DNA of 64,000 nucleotides, taken from assembly GCF_964204645.1 (NCBI RefSeq), contig NC_134030.1, forward strand, positions 22,697,210 to 22,761,209, written 5' to 3'. Source of the DNA: Tubulanus polymorphus. Its lineage: Eukaryota; Nemertea; Palaeonemertea; Tubulaniformes; Tubulanidae. Positions 16,880 through 28,479 of this stretch are shown piece by piece. Made by a program: the position numbers and the translations under genes. The notes beneath the pieces were generated by a model. That model was not told the DNA's origin and did no database searches. It was given only the letters and a program-made list of their open reading frames with translations. How positions within the stretch are numbered: position 1 is the first letter of the stretch; each line of letters starts with the position of its first letter.

Positions 16880-18060
16880 ACAAAATGATCGACAAAGACA
16901 TACAGAACTCTAAAACAACAGTTAACAATTTAAGCAACGATAGACAAAACAGATAGCTGATTACTTTACAAACCTGTTGTCAGAACCTTAATTATTTTTA
17001 CATGTACATACAGAGGACTGTTAACAATTCAACCAATGAAATTGCGATAGAGATACAGAACATACAGCTTTAACAGTAAACAATGCAACCAATGAATTGC
17101 GATTAACTAAGACCTACGAGCAATTATCAAGTTTGATAATTGCTCGTAGCTAAGACATACAGGACAAACAGGACTAACTTAATTGCGATAGACATACAGG
17201 ACATACAGGATTAACAGTAGACAATTCAACCAACGAATTGCGATTAACTAAGACATACAGGACTAAACCACAGGACATACAGGACTAACAGTAGACAATT
17301 CAACAACCAATGAATTGCGATTAACTAAGACATACAGGACATACAGGACTAACTTAATTGCGATAGACATACAGGACTAACAGTAAACAATGCAACCAAT
17401 GAATTGCGATTAAGTAAGACATACAGGACATACAGGACTAACAGTAGACAATTCAACAACCAATGAATTGCGATTAACTAAGACATACAGGACATACAGG
17501 ACTAACTTAATTGCGATAGACATACAGGACTAACAGTAAACAATGCAACCAATGAATTGCGATCGCGATCACAAAGACATACAGGACAAAACCACAGGAC
17601 ATACAGGACTAACAGTAGACAATTCAACCAATGAATTGCGATTAACTAAGACATACAGGACTAAACCACAGGACATACAGGACTAACTTAATTGCGATAG
17701 ACATACAGAATATACAGGACTAACAGTAAACAATGCAACCAATGAATTGCGATTAACTAAGACATACAGGACATACAGGACTAACAGTAGACAATGCAAT
17801 CAATGAATTGCGATTAACTAAGACATACAGGACATACAGGACTAACAGCAGACAATTCAACCAATGAATTGCGATTAACTAAGACATACAGGACATACAG
17901 GACTAACTTAATTGCGATAGACATACAGGATTAACAGTAAACAATGCAACCAATGAATTGCGATTGCGATCACAAAGACATACAGGACAAACAGGAATAA
18001 ACCACAGTAAATTGCGATAAAAAAGACATACAGGACTAACTGCAGTAAATATATAGGGCC
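16880..18060. repeat. Long tandem repeat inside the transposon
   Basis: A variable 50-110 base higher-order array of GACATACAGGACTAACAGTA, AACAATGCAACCAATGAATT and GCGATTAACTAA segments. About 20 repeats of the ACATACAGGAC core are visible. A 17-base-arm palindrome interrupts it at 17114-17149. Confidence 0.92.
17114..17149. repeat. Perfect palindrome, 17-bp arms
   Basis: CTACGAGCAATTATCAA at 17114-17130 and its exact complement at 17133-17149, two-base loop. A related hairpin with the same outer core sits at 32176-32213. Confidence 0.9.
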
Positions 18061-18786
18061 TTAGGAATGCAAAATACATTCATTTTGTCGAATTTAAACA
18101 TTCCACAACTTATTTCATTATGTCATTTCCAGTTTTCAAAGGGAATTTTCTTAACTTCAGATGCCTCGAGGACATAAACATATAGAAAGATCTGTCCCAA
18201 AAAAATGTCAAGTGTCTTTCATAGTGCAATGGGCCCTGGTTTCCACGTTTATATATCACATATAAAATTCTACAGAAACAATCAATGAATAAGTGAAAAT
18301 TTACGAATAACAAACAAGACATTCAAGCAGTTGAGTAAGTTAAAATGGGACCAATCTATATATATTATATATGGATTATACAAGGACAGCCTTGAACCGA
18401 GGTTGATGTGTCCATACACTCTCTGAACATGCATGTATGTATACTGCTGCCAATTGATGATAAGTCAAGGATGTTGAAGTTCTAGACATGGTCAGAATCA
18501 TCCAGAGACATCGGCACGCATCACAATAACTGATGATTTTGCAGTAACCTGTAACATAAAAAATCAAGCGGTAATCTATTCACAAAATATATTTTCCTGA
18601 AAGAAAAAACCTGAAATAGAGCACTATAAACACCAGTGCATATACATCGCTTCTTAACCTTATATGTAATCGAGTAAATATATAGGTGACTAAGTGACGG
18701 CTTCTACGTTCACCATGGGAAATGAAAATATTTCTAACGTCAGGGATTCATTCGAAACCCGATCAATAATATTCAATACAAACTAT

Positions 18787-19419
18787 TTAGGAAATCGGGT
18801 CACAATGAAAACAAAACCACCTGATATGTTCAGGAGGAGCCTCATTGATTGGAGCACATTTCCAATGATACCATCTATGGCAATTATCACATTCAATTGA
18901 GAATGTGGACTTTTTCTTAGGATTAGCATTGCAGTTTTTGTGGCAGACAGGGCAGGTTTCAGCAACTAACTGAGGAGGGGTTTTTTCAACTTTTGATGGC
19001 AAAAGATTATCTAGTTTCAATTTTGCTAGGTTTTGGAGGCCTGCATTTCCAGGTTGATCTATAAGAATTTCTAATTCTTTTTCAGTATTGGAATTATTGA
19101 TTTCTGTAATAGGAGAACTGTTGAGATAATCATCTCTATTATTATAATCGATTACAATAGATTTTTTCTTATGATGATTATGTTCAATACGAATGTGCTT
19201 TTGAAGGAATGTTTCACTTGCATATGAATTAATAACCCCATCTGCCCAACAAATAGCACATGAGATAGGTTTCAAAGATGAATGAGAAGTGGATATGTGC
19301 CTATCTAGTTCCCTGCGACATGAACAAAGATATGGAGGATTTATTTTGTCTTTAATACAAAAGGAACAGACAATACTTTTTTCAAATAAAACAGACTTCG
19401 AGTCATTTTTAACAACTGG
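18787..19419 (-). CDS. C2H2-like and PHD zinc-finger module of the transposon
   Basis: An open frame of 210 codons from 19419 to the stop at 18787. It starts with two paired-cysteine/histidine motifs (CSFC..HISTSH and CAICWADG..HIRIEH) that resemble C2H2 fingers. A lysine-rich linker follows, then a canonical PHD finger: CPVCHKNC, IECDNCHRWYHWKC and WFCFHC. PHD fingers usually bind histone H3 tails. The same frame is closed by TAA at 19422-19420, so the module either starts as a separate exon or is joined to the SWIM frame. A CTAG|GTTAAA donor at the SWIM end and an AACCAG acceptor at 19410s would join the two in phase (leftover G plus TT gives Val); the donor is weak. If so the transposon protein would be about 660 residues. 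Alternative: a nonsense or frameshift has split an older single frame. Confidence 0.6.
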   Translation of the reverse strand, partial: PVVKNDSKSVLFEKSIVCSFCIKDKINPPYLCSCRRELDRHISTSHSSLKPISCAICWADGVINSYASETFLQKHIRIEHNHHKKKSIVIDYNNRDDYLNSSPITEINNSNTEKELEILIDQPGNAGLQNLAKLKLDNLLPSKVEKTPPQLVAETCPVCHKNCNANPKKKSTFSIECDNCHRWYHWKCAPINEAPPEHIRWFCFHCDPIS

Positions 19420-19570
19420 TTATGACTTAATATCTTTTGGTTTGGTATCTTTTGATTTTTTCGGTAAGGATGATTTATTCTGACTTAAAATATCTGCTGA
19501 AAATTCGATATCATTGCCAGGATCTGGATCAGTGGAGTCTATGGTTTCAATTTCTGATATTTTAGCTTTT

Positions 19571-21495
19571 TTAACCTAGTTTCATAGCAGCATTTTCAAC
19601 CATAGCAGAAAAGGATACACCTCTGTTAGCAGGTCTAATTATCTTTCGCCCTCCGTGTCTTGCATTCTCAGCATCTTTAGGCATTGTAACCTTAGGGCAG
19701 TAAGGGTCTATCACTTCAAGTTCAGGAAGGTTTATGGCAACCTGATTGTCCTTGATTGGACCCTCAGCACGCCTATGAGCCATATTGTGAGGTTGTCGTT
19801 TGGCAGGTCGTCCGCTTATTAACTTAATTCCACAGTGGCTTTCATTATGTAAAATACTTAGAATGTGCCCTTTCCGAGCAGCATTGATATCATTCGAGCT
19901 AGCAATGTGGGAATGATCTTTTAACTTATCAATGAGGGTAGATGAAACAGAACTATTTTGTCGAGTAAAATTGTAAGTTGGCAGAGGCTCCACAATGTGG
20001 AATTTATATGCATCAATTAAAGCCTTCGTTGTGGTTATATTGTTTTTTTGGGCAAAACAGGCAAAAAGATGTTTGCAAAAATATGGTTGTCCAATCATTA
20101 TAAAAGCTTCACAAGTACATATACCTAGTTTCAAATTGATTAAATGGCAATTACCATCTACGTATGAAAGACAATTTTCAGGAACGATTGTAATAACGTA
20201 ATTGAATAAGATACGACTGGATATTGAATCTAAATTTCCTATGTACCTTCGGCATTTTTTTGAAATGTCATATGAATGTTCCTCGGATATTGATACTTTA
20301 TCGGGGAATCTTTCTTCTAAAACATCAAGCTGATTGAATGTATATTGAGTATCACCATTGAAAAATTCTACGTACATTTCATCTTCATCTTTCAATAGCA
20401 GTAGTTCCATTATCCTGTTATTTATGAACTGATTTCCCTTACGGCTGGGGTGTAACAAGTCAGTCCTAGATCACAAAATTTAGAAAAAAACAAGTTAGTT
20501 TAAATCGCGAAAAAATGCACATAACCTACTGGGCTTATTAAAATTAAACGATTACTTACGGTGAAAGGAGATCTCTTGAGAAGTGAAAATCAACGAACTT
20601 TACACCAAGTGTAAAGCATTCGCGGTGCAGCATTTCATTGTAATGAAATATCTTTGTGTCAGCATCGAAACTTTAAAAAAGAAAGAAATTTAAAAATCAT
20701 AACATCGATCATAAATATAGTATTTCAAGAAAAATCTATTCTTGATACTTACTCATCACATCGAGGAAAAAGAGCTGGTACAATGATGGTCCCAGTACAT
20801 TTATAGAGCAACAATCGAATTAATTCAACGTGTCTTCGCAGAACAATCTCAAGCGGGACATCACGCGTCATATTATTTGTTCCAACATGGACGATTAGTT
20901 GTTCCACATTCAGCATCTTCACTTTTTCAATTCTGTAATATACAACTAATCAGTAACCCAATGAAAATGAACAATATAAATCAGTACTGAACCGAGAAAT
21001 TACCTTCCATCAATGTTTCAATGGTTCCTCCGGGGCACACGATCCTTGTCCATTCAAATAAGCCTACACCATCTAGCCCAGCATACTTTAAAATGCTGTC
21101 TGCTACGAGACCAATACGCTACAAAAAAGATTATTTGTCAGTCTCAGGCCAATATCACAGGGAGGTGTGAGAGAGCACACTGGTTACTGTAAGACCCTAC
21201 TATATGCAAAAGAAGTGACACATATATGTATATCAATGTGATAGAATTGATTGAAAAAATTGTGCATAATAGTAGCTAGTGCCCAAAAATAGAACACAGT
21301 GTTATTGAAGTGAAAATTTCTAAAATCCTCTGAAGCGGTGCTTATTTGGTAGCTACATGGGTATTCTAATCGATGCTCGCGGCGTTCACCAGTGTTACCC
21401 AGTGAGTTTTTTATAATCTTGCAATCTACCTCTTTTTTCAAACCAATATACCCACCAACTGGTCCGGAGACAAGCTTAACACGTTCGGAAAACAT
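19571..21495 (-). CDS. Transposon-borne SGNH-hydrolase/SWIM zinc-finger protein
   Basis: Five exons join in phase: 21495-21430, 21118-21004, 20945-20753, 20670-20560 and 20465-19571, giving 459 residues. Residues about 23-170 look like an SGNH/GDSL hydrolase: block I is LVADSIL (nucleophile Ser about 30; Gly of GDS replaced by Ala), block III is HVGTNN (about 80-85) and block V is TDLLHPSRKG with Asp about 164 and His about 167. After a charged linker, residues about 278-294 give a SWIM zinc finger, CTC-x11-CKH, a DNA- or protein-binding fold common in transposases. The start ATG and exon 1 are the least certain part. All catalytic positions are kept, which argues against a long-dead pseudogene. 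No RNase H-type DDE triad is seen upstream of SWIM. The gene lies wholly between the two inverted repeats. Role in transposition is unknown. Confidence 0.7.
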
Positions 21496-21659
21496 GATTC
21501 ACAATCTTTTAATCAACAGCCAGCAAGAATACACTTGACAGCAAATTCAAATTCAGCGGTTAACCGTCAAAAGTGAGTTGTTTAGCTGTGGGAGTAACAA
21601 AAAGGCGATCTTGATGACGTCACTAGCCATCGACCAAAACAGGCTTTCAACCTTTTGCC

Positions 21660-21666
21660 GTGACCC
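21660..21666 (+). other. Target site duplication, right copy
   Basis: GTGACCC directly abuts the right terminal inverted repeat. If the flank is counted as eight bases only seven match unless one TIR base is reassigned. Confidence 0.75.
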
Positions 21667-22806
21667 GCCATATTGAAATTTGGTAAGTCTTGGAATTTTT
21701 CCAGTTTTTTATCCTTGAATGATATCTATGTATTAAGTTAACAGTTCGATATAAACCCCGGAGATGCAGGCGATAAACACCGTCTCTAAAACTGACCTGA
21801 GACCCGCCGCCAAACTATATTCAAAGTCGTTTTTGAAGTACGTTACGTGTGTCGTCACGGTCCGGTGGTCCGCACCTCCTCGCCTGTGCTGTGTACGTAT
21901 GAGATGAGGGAGAAAATGTGAAAGTTAAATGTGACCTGCTTGTTCAAAACAAATAATATGAAAACGGCAAATGCAATGAATCTGCTAAAAAAGCTTCAGT
22001 TGTTGTGTGAAGATCGATGTTCGACACAAACAGTAACAACAGCAGTAGCCTATATATTCACCCAGCACTGGCAGCGGTTGTCTCCACCAGTGATCTCTGT
22101 CGCTCTACGATCCTAGTGTAACCAACCACCCAGACGCGTGCATTCAAATTCGCTGTACAGTTGCCGACCAGAATTTGGTCGGCTTTTTTGTCCGTGTTCA
22201 AACTGCGATATCTCAGCAAATAAACAACCGATTTTGATGAATAAACTATCTACACTAACCTTTATGATGTCTTACGTTAGTTCATTATATCATTTTGACG
22301 ATAAATCTGATTTTAGTACGATTAAATTTAAGATACAAAAATGATGCGCTGTTTAGCGACGAGACACGCACCGCTCAAGTTGTCTTGTTGCTAACGAACT
22401 ACAGTGTTACAATGCCTAGTTTCAAAGTGAAAAAATGGTGTCATTTTTGCTATTTCTGTATTTATATCGCATCAAGCACGGACTATGATGAAGGAACCTC
22501 CGAATGAATATAATAATAAGAAAACTGAATGTATGAGGTTTGTAACGATAGTTTATTTTTCACAATCGGTTTAGTGAAACCGGATTTCTGGTGGTTTAAA
22601 GCTGCAGTGATCTAAAAGTATCGAGAAAATGTCGTTCGCATCTTAGTGTCTGTGGTACATCAGACACTAAGATTCTTGGTGAACCTATATACAGCCAGTT
22701 GTGATGAATGAATTAGAATATTGTTATTACTGTTTACAGATTATGATTATATTGTGGTGAATATTACTAGTAATAATTACAGTGACCTCCTTTTCTTATT
22801 GATACA
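21667..22806. other. Intergenic region right of the transposon
   Basis: No gene recognised. Short open frames near 21931, 22138 and 22295 lack splice support or domain features. A short inverted repeat GATTTCTTAGTGTCTGTGG-like hairpin (CTTAGTGTCTGTGGTACATC against AGACACTAAG) is visible at 22650-22675. Confidence 0.5.
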
Positions 22807-23092
22807 GATACAAACAACAGATTTCATCAATCGATCCTTCCTTCAACGGTCAGTTCAAATCAGTTAAAAACAACAATAATGACCAACTGCCTCCCGTCAC
22901 TGACTGTAACCAGGCTGAGATCTATCAATCATCTTTTAGAAAAGGTTTGTCTCTCTTTCAATCAATCGTGTAACTGATATCTGTGAATAGTCTACAATCA
23001 ACAGATACCACATTAAAATCTAATATTCTTTATTTCAGGCATTATTCCTGTTTACTGTGGTATGAAGATTGAGTCAAGCGCAACGCTGTAGG
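22807..23092 (+). CDS. Two small coding-like exons, unrecognised protein C-terminus
   Basis: Exon-like segment 22807-22944 follows a GATACAG acceptor and ends AAAAG|GTTTGT. It reads openly (KQQISSIDPSFNGQFKSV, then DCNQAEIYQSSFRKG). It joins in phase to 23040-23092 after TTTCAG, which reads IIPVYCGMKIESSATL and stops at TAG 23090-23092. About 62 residues. Upstream exons were not identified, and the peptide matches no family I know. It could be a real last pair of exons or a chance open frame. Confidence 0.3.
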
Positions 23093-23285
23093 AGCAGCAG
23101 AGGAGGAGTATCATAGGAGCAGCAGAGGAGTATCATAGGAGCAGCAGGAGTATCGTAGGAGCAGCAGGAGTATCGTAGGAGCAGCAGGAGTATCATAGGA
23201 GCAGCAGGAGTATCATAGGAGCAGCAGGAGTATCGTAGGAGCAGCAGGAGTATCATAAGAGCAGCAGGAGTATCATAGGAGCAGC
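23080..23285. repeat. 21-bp tandem repeat
   Basis: About ten copies of AGGAGCAGCAGGAGTATCAT with T/C variation. Gives a spurious minus-strand frame rich in Ser/Tyr/Leu. Confidence 0.92.
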
Positions 23286-23354
23286 TGAATGAATCACAGA
23301 AGAGATAAGATAAGTAGTTTTAGAATTATGTGTTCATTCATACCACTCATTGCG

Positions 23355-26300
23355 TGGAGGAGTTGAAGATGTTCAGGACCAGAATTCAGTAAATCTTCTA
23401 ACAGACTAAAACTAAATGTCGAATGATTATAACGGTTATTGAATTTGTCTCCAGCAAGTATCTGTATCCATCTTCAGCTCACTTCACACACAGCTATAGA
23501 TCAGAGTTCCTTACAGCGACCACTGAATCAACCTAATCATTACAACTGAAATAATGATAACAGATTCTATTTATGAATACATATGAAGCACATCTGAAAC
23601 CAAAGTGATAGAAAAATAGAAAGTTGTAAAATGTTTTCTGACGCAGTTTGATTTGTGTCAGATTGTAACTGTAGAAGTTTCACTCATTGTTTCAGTCTAA
23701 TAGAGATATAACTGATGTACATGTAACACTGACTGTGTAACACTGCAGTCATTTGTTCACTTATTCCTCCTCAGTTTGAAGAATGTTTTATTCTCTCATC
23801 ATCATTAGCGATAAGAATCATTGCCATCCGTCCAACTATAGCATCATAACATTTCTACTTATTCAATCATAGAGGGAATGAGTTGTATGAGGTTTGGGTA
23901 TGGAATGGGGCAGGGTATGGTGTAGTTGACCGTTAGGGTAGGATAGGGTAATGTGATGAGGTAAGGTCGGTTGGATGATGCAGGGTTATTTGATGTGGTT
24001 GGATTCGATGATGAGTTTAATATAGAACTGTTTGGGGGTAAGTGATGTATGTGGTAGTGTACGGTGTGTATGTTCGGAGGGTGTATGATAACGGATTGAA
24101 AGGTTGCTGGTAGAGGGCGGTACAGTAGCATCCTCGCTCACCAGGGCTCGGGTTGCTTCCTGCTGAAGCTCACGTCTACACAAACGCTGACCACAACTTT
24201 ATCCATCGGTCTGTTGGAATACAAGGAATTATCCAGCCAATGAAAACAGAGGAATTATCCAGCCAATGAAAATTATGGAATTATGCATTATTCTTGTGTT
24301 GGACCCTCGGTAAGGGAAACCAGTGATGCCAGTCACAATGAGGTGTACATGTTTTACTGTTGGCAAATATCCTTCAATACACTTTGATAAAGGATAAGTT
24401 GATGTCAGCAGCGGAGAATGCTGAGTTCCCGATCGGGAAAACAACATCACAGGAAATCATTGTATTTGTCTGAGTTCGTCCACAGGTCAAGGGTCAAGGT
24501 CTAATCATGTGACCTGGCAGTGACTTGTCTGCCCACACGGCAACCCACCCACTCTCCACCCGCCCGACCCCTGGCAGTAACCTGTTCACCTGGCAGTGGT
24601 CTAGAGCCTAGCCTTCATCGACACTGCGATTGGAGACAACTAGTTGCCGGGCAACTGGCTGGATACAATCAGTTGCTCGAACGTGTCGATCTGAGCTAGT
24701 TTACTGGTTAACGTCCATCTATCTCCAGTTCCACCCAGTTGCTCATGTTCTACTTTTGAGCAACTAGTTGTACTCAGTTACCGGTACTGTCATATCCGTC
24801 GATGTGAGCGCTCCATAATCAATAACACATGGTTGTTACTGACTAAAACAAAGCGACGAGTCACATGACTTGAGATGCCTTGAGAATATTTGCTAGATTA
24901 CACATCTCAGTTGCTGTCGATGTACGCGCTATGAACCTAGCGACTGACAAGAGCCACGCAGTTGCTGGTTTTCATTGGATGGGTACTCGCTCACTAGCAA
25001 CTAGTTATAGACCTATGATGGAAGTTTGATCAGTGTTTGTGAGTTTCTGCGGAAGGCAACCAGACCCTGGCGAGTGAGGATGTGTAGTAGTGATGCTGGT
25101 ATGGTATGTGTAAGGTAGGGGGCGGTGTGTGTAGAGTGTTAAGGATAGAGTAAGGTACAGTTAGAGGAATTTGAAAGTGTAAGTTTGGGTAATGTGGGGT
25201 CAGGATGTTTGGTGTTGTTGAGGTGAGGGTGAATTCAGTAGAATTTATCCATGTCAAGAGTCAAAGTGGCAAATTTGGAAAATTATTTTTGAGTTATACC
25301 TAAGAAAATCATTTGACCAGTCTTGTTAGATTGGCTAAGTCTTAAGTTGTAAGATTGGCTATAGAACCAAAATGAGCGTAGACTGATCTTAGTGTTAGAC
25401 TGGTGTTAGATTATTGTTAGAACCAAAATCAGTTAGAACCAAACATCATTAAGACTAAGTGGCAAATTTGTGAAAATGGATTCAGGTCTGATCCGTGTGA
25501 TCCAGTTGACCCAGGATTATTTGATTAGAGTCAGACTCATTGATTACATAGGGGGTAATAGATGGAGCCACAGTTTGTGCTTTGAACAATGGTGAGTGAT
25601 GCTCTTGGCGTTTCACTCACCAGGAGAAAGTTCCCCCCCCCCATAACTTCTTTAGAAATCTCCAGATAGAATCCTGTTTTTGTCTTATTTGTCTGTGTAG
25701 AAATGGTGACATGGATGGTGATAGGACGGTACAGCCTGGGTGATGTTGGGGTAGGGTAATGTGATTCAGAGAAAGTGGTCCGGTCCAGACTGGCATTACC
25801 TCCTTCCCTTCCTCCTTCCCGCGCTTACTATTCCACAATCTCTGTATGAGATACATTGAGAATGATGCTATTGAAGATTGAATTCATCGTTTCATTTAGG
25901 AATTGAAACTTGTTTCATGGAACAAATGTCACTGCAAATAAACAATATCATCAAACAATGATTGTGATTGTGATTGACTATAATAGTGAACCACTGCCCT
26001 AGTGCAGTTTTATGTCACAAAAAGCTTTTTTCCACTCGATACAACAGATGATAGTGCCACCAATCGGACTGCCTGTGTAGGGCAAGTAATTTTTGTAGGG
26101 GGCAAGCAAAATTTCAGATATCCTTGCCCCTGGGGCAAGCGAATTTCATTCTTTAGATGGGACCCTGTAAAAGCACTGATTGAGATGGATTTAAACCCAG
26201 TTCAATTACTATATTTCCTATATATTCACTTACTGCCGGGTGGTACTGATACAGAGCAAGGAGAGATTGAGAGAGAGAGAGAGAGAGCCATAAGAAAAAG

Positions 26301-28054
26301 AAAGAACATGAAAAGAGTGGGGTCCGAGAGCAATACGAAGGTTTAGAGTCCTGCACGCTTAGATGGCGGGCAGGGGTCTATTCCTGCCTCGACTCAAAAA
26401 AAAAAGAAAAAATATAAAGAGTGGGGTCCGAGAGCAATTCGAAGGTTTAGTGTCCTGCACGCCTAGATGGCGGGCAGGGGTCTATTCCTACCTCGACTCA
26501 AGAAAGGTGAGCTTAAAGCCACCAAGCACAAAAGTGGCGTCAAAAGGGTAGTCCACTACTGGCTTAGGGCAGTGGTCTATTCCTACCTCACGTGCTTAAA
26601 AATGTTCACAAAAATGGCAAATAAGAAAGTGTGTGAGAGTGAGAGAGAGAGCTGAGTTTCATGTATCACTGGGTGTAACGTGATATAAGAAATAATTCAC
26701 AGAAAATCTTGAATAATTGTGTTATGGGTTCAGAGTCTATTTCTCATCAGTTTGTTATTCGTAAAGCTTGTAGTCCGGTAAAAACAATTCAGAGATTTGT
26801 GAATCAGAAGATTTTGCCGTCATTTGCTTCATGAATCGTTCACTTGTTAAAATGAATCATGTGACACACATGTAAAATAATGTTACTGATTTATCATTGT
26901 TTTGATGGTGTCTTAATATTCAATATGTTGCAGGTATCGTCTCCTAGTATTTCACATTGAATTGAGGAGTAGTTTGAGGGATTGGGAGGGTTGGAGAAGC
27001 ATTGAGATGTCTAAAGGGAGCAGCCTGGAAGAGGCTGAGAGACGGACCGACCCTGTCAATCACTCATCACACCCTGTACTGTCCTAGCTCCACCCCTTAT
27101 ATCACATCACGTACCTCCAAATCTTCCACAGACACCACCCCCGACCTCACCCTCACCTCAACAACACCAAACATCCTGACCCCGCGTTACCCAAACTTAC
27201 ACTATCAAATTCCTCTAACTGTACCTTACCCTATCCTTAACACACTACACACACCGCCCCCTACCTTACACATACCATACCAACATCACACCTGTACCGC
27301 CCTCTACCAGCAACCTTTCTCCGTTATCATACACCTCCCTAACTATACATCGTACACTACCACATACACCCACCCCAAACAGTTCTATATTAAACTGATC
27401 ATCTAATCCAGCCATATCAAACAACCCTGCATCATCCAACCTGACCTTACCTTATCACAATGTCCTATCCTCCCCTAACGTGTCAACTCCCATACTCTGT
27501 CTCATTCCATACCCAAGCGCCATACTCCTCATTCCCTCTATGATTGAATAAGTGGAAATGTTACGATGTTGCAGTTAGATGGATGAGAATGATTCTTATC
27601 ACTAATGATGATGAGAGAACAAACATTCTTCAAACTGAGGAGGAATAAGTGAACAAATGACTGCAGTGTTACACAGTCAATGTTACATGTACATCAGTTA
27701 TAACTCTATTAGACTGAAACAATGAGTGAAACTTCTACAGTTACAATCTGACACAAATCAAACTGCGTCAGAAAACATTTTACAACTTTCTCGTTTTCTA
27801 TCACTTTGGTTTCAGATGTGCTTCATATGTATTCATATAGAATGTGTTATCATTATTTCAGTTGTTATGATTAGGTTGATTCAGTGGTCGCTGTAAGGAA
27901 CTCTGATCTATAGCTGTGTGTGAAGTGAGCTGAAGATGGATACAGATACTTGCTGGAGACAAATTCAATAACCGTTATAATCATTCGACATTTTCTTTTA
28001 GTCTGTTAGAAGATTAACTGAATTCTGGTCCTGAACATGTTTCAACTCCTCCAT
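23355..28054. repeat. Very long imperfect inverted repeat (foldback-like)
   Basis: Left arm 23355-24128 matches the complement of right arm 27290-28054 with many small indels; examples are TCAGGACCAGAATTCAGT (left) against ACTGAATTCTGGTCCTGA (right), and GATAGCA-flanked AATCATAGAGGGAATGAG against its complement at 27534. A second block, 25050-25255, is inverse to 27130-27300. The left arm therefore seems interrupted by about 0.9 kb (24130-25050). Arms total about 0.9 kb with a spacer of about 1.9 kb. Part of the outer end recurs a third time at 28402-28450. No open frame encodes a recognisable transposase, so the origin could be a foldback element or an inverted segmental duplication. Confidence 0.8.
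26310..26600. repeat. Tandem ~100-bp repeat
   Basis: Two copies and a partial third of AGAGTGGGGTCCGAGAGCAA ... GATGGCGGGCAGGGGTCTAT, TCCTACCTCGACTCAA. A GA-microsatellite precedes it at 26265-26290. Lies in the spacer of the long inverted repeat. Confidence 0.85.
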
Positions 28055-28164
28055 CAATACATTTCATGGTTTCCTGTAATAGAATCTGATAAATTGATGT
28101 CATTAAGAATTTGTTTTTTCAGTTCAGTGTTCATCATTATAATGTGAAGGGTACAGGATGAATC

Positions 28165-28310
28165 TACAGATTCCACTGGTTCCACAGATTCCACTGGTTC
28201 CACAGATTCCACTGGTTCCACAGATTCCACTGGTTCCACAGATTCCACTGGTTCCACAGATTCCACTGGTTCCACAGATTCCACTGGTTCCACAGATTCC
28301 ACTGGTTTAT
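28165..28310. repeat. 18-bp minisatellite
   Basis: Eight copies of CCACAGATTCCACTGGTT. Being a multiple of three it is open in several frames (Val-Glu-Ser or Gln-Ile-Pro-Leu-Val-Pro repeats), but there is no start or domain context. Confidence 0.95.
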
Positions 28311-28479
28311 TCAGACATGTCACGTATGTCGACAGAGACTAATTCAATAACAGTTTATCTGAAACACTTATTTATTAGTTAATGATTCTCCAATTTGTTT
28401 TAATCTTTTAGGAGATAAACTGAATTCTGGTCCTGAACATGTTTCAACTCCACACGATAACTGTATGTGTATGACAACA

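Larger units (their letters stand above)
15928..21659 (-). mobile_element. TIR DNA transposon, 5.7 kb, with SGNH/SWIM/PHD cargo
   Basis: The two ends are a 45-base inverted repeat: 15928-15972 and the complement of 21615-21659, starting GGCAAAAGGTTGAAAGCCTG and differing at one position. Immediately outside both ends lies the same 7-mer GTGACCC (15921-15927 and 21660-21666), a target site duplication; removing the element with one copy restores continuous flanking sequence. The last bases of each repeat contain the palindrome TGACGTCA. Inside are, on the minus strand, a spliced SGNH-SWIM gene and a PHD module (19571-21495 and 18787-19419), a long tandem repeat (16880-18060), a hAT-type nested MITE-like piece (16633-16873) and a B-box-like GGTTCGAATCCC at 15985. 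No recognisable DDE catalytic core was found, so superfamily is unassigned. SWIM plus PHD fingers are known from KDZ-type and MULE-type transposons, but the match here is by domain type only. Confidence 0.85.

Noticed and set aside
16880-18060. CRISPR-like array
   Set aside because: The units are contiguous variants of each other without unique spacers; eukaryotic host context.
27002-27406. 134-aa Thr/Pro/Leu-rich plus frame
   Set aside because: It is the C-rich strand of the right arm of the long inverted repeat, and its opposite arm is not open in the same way.
28054-28382. VESVEP/QIPLVP open frames
   Set aside because: 18-bp minisatellite with no start or domain context.
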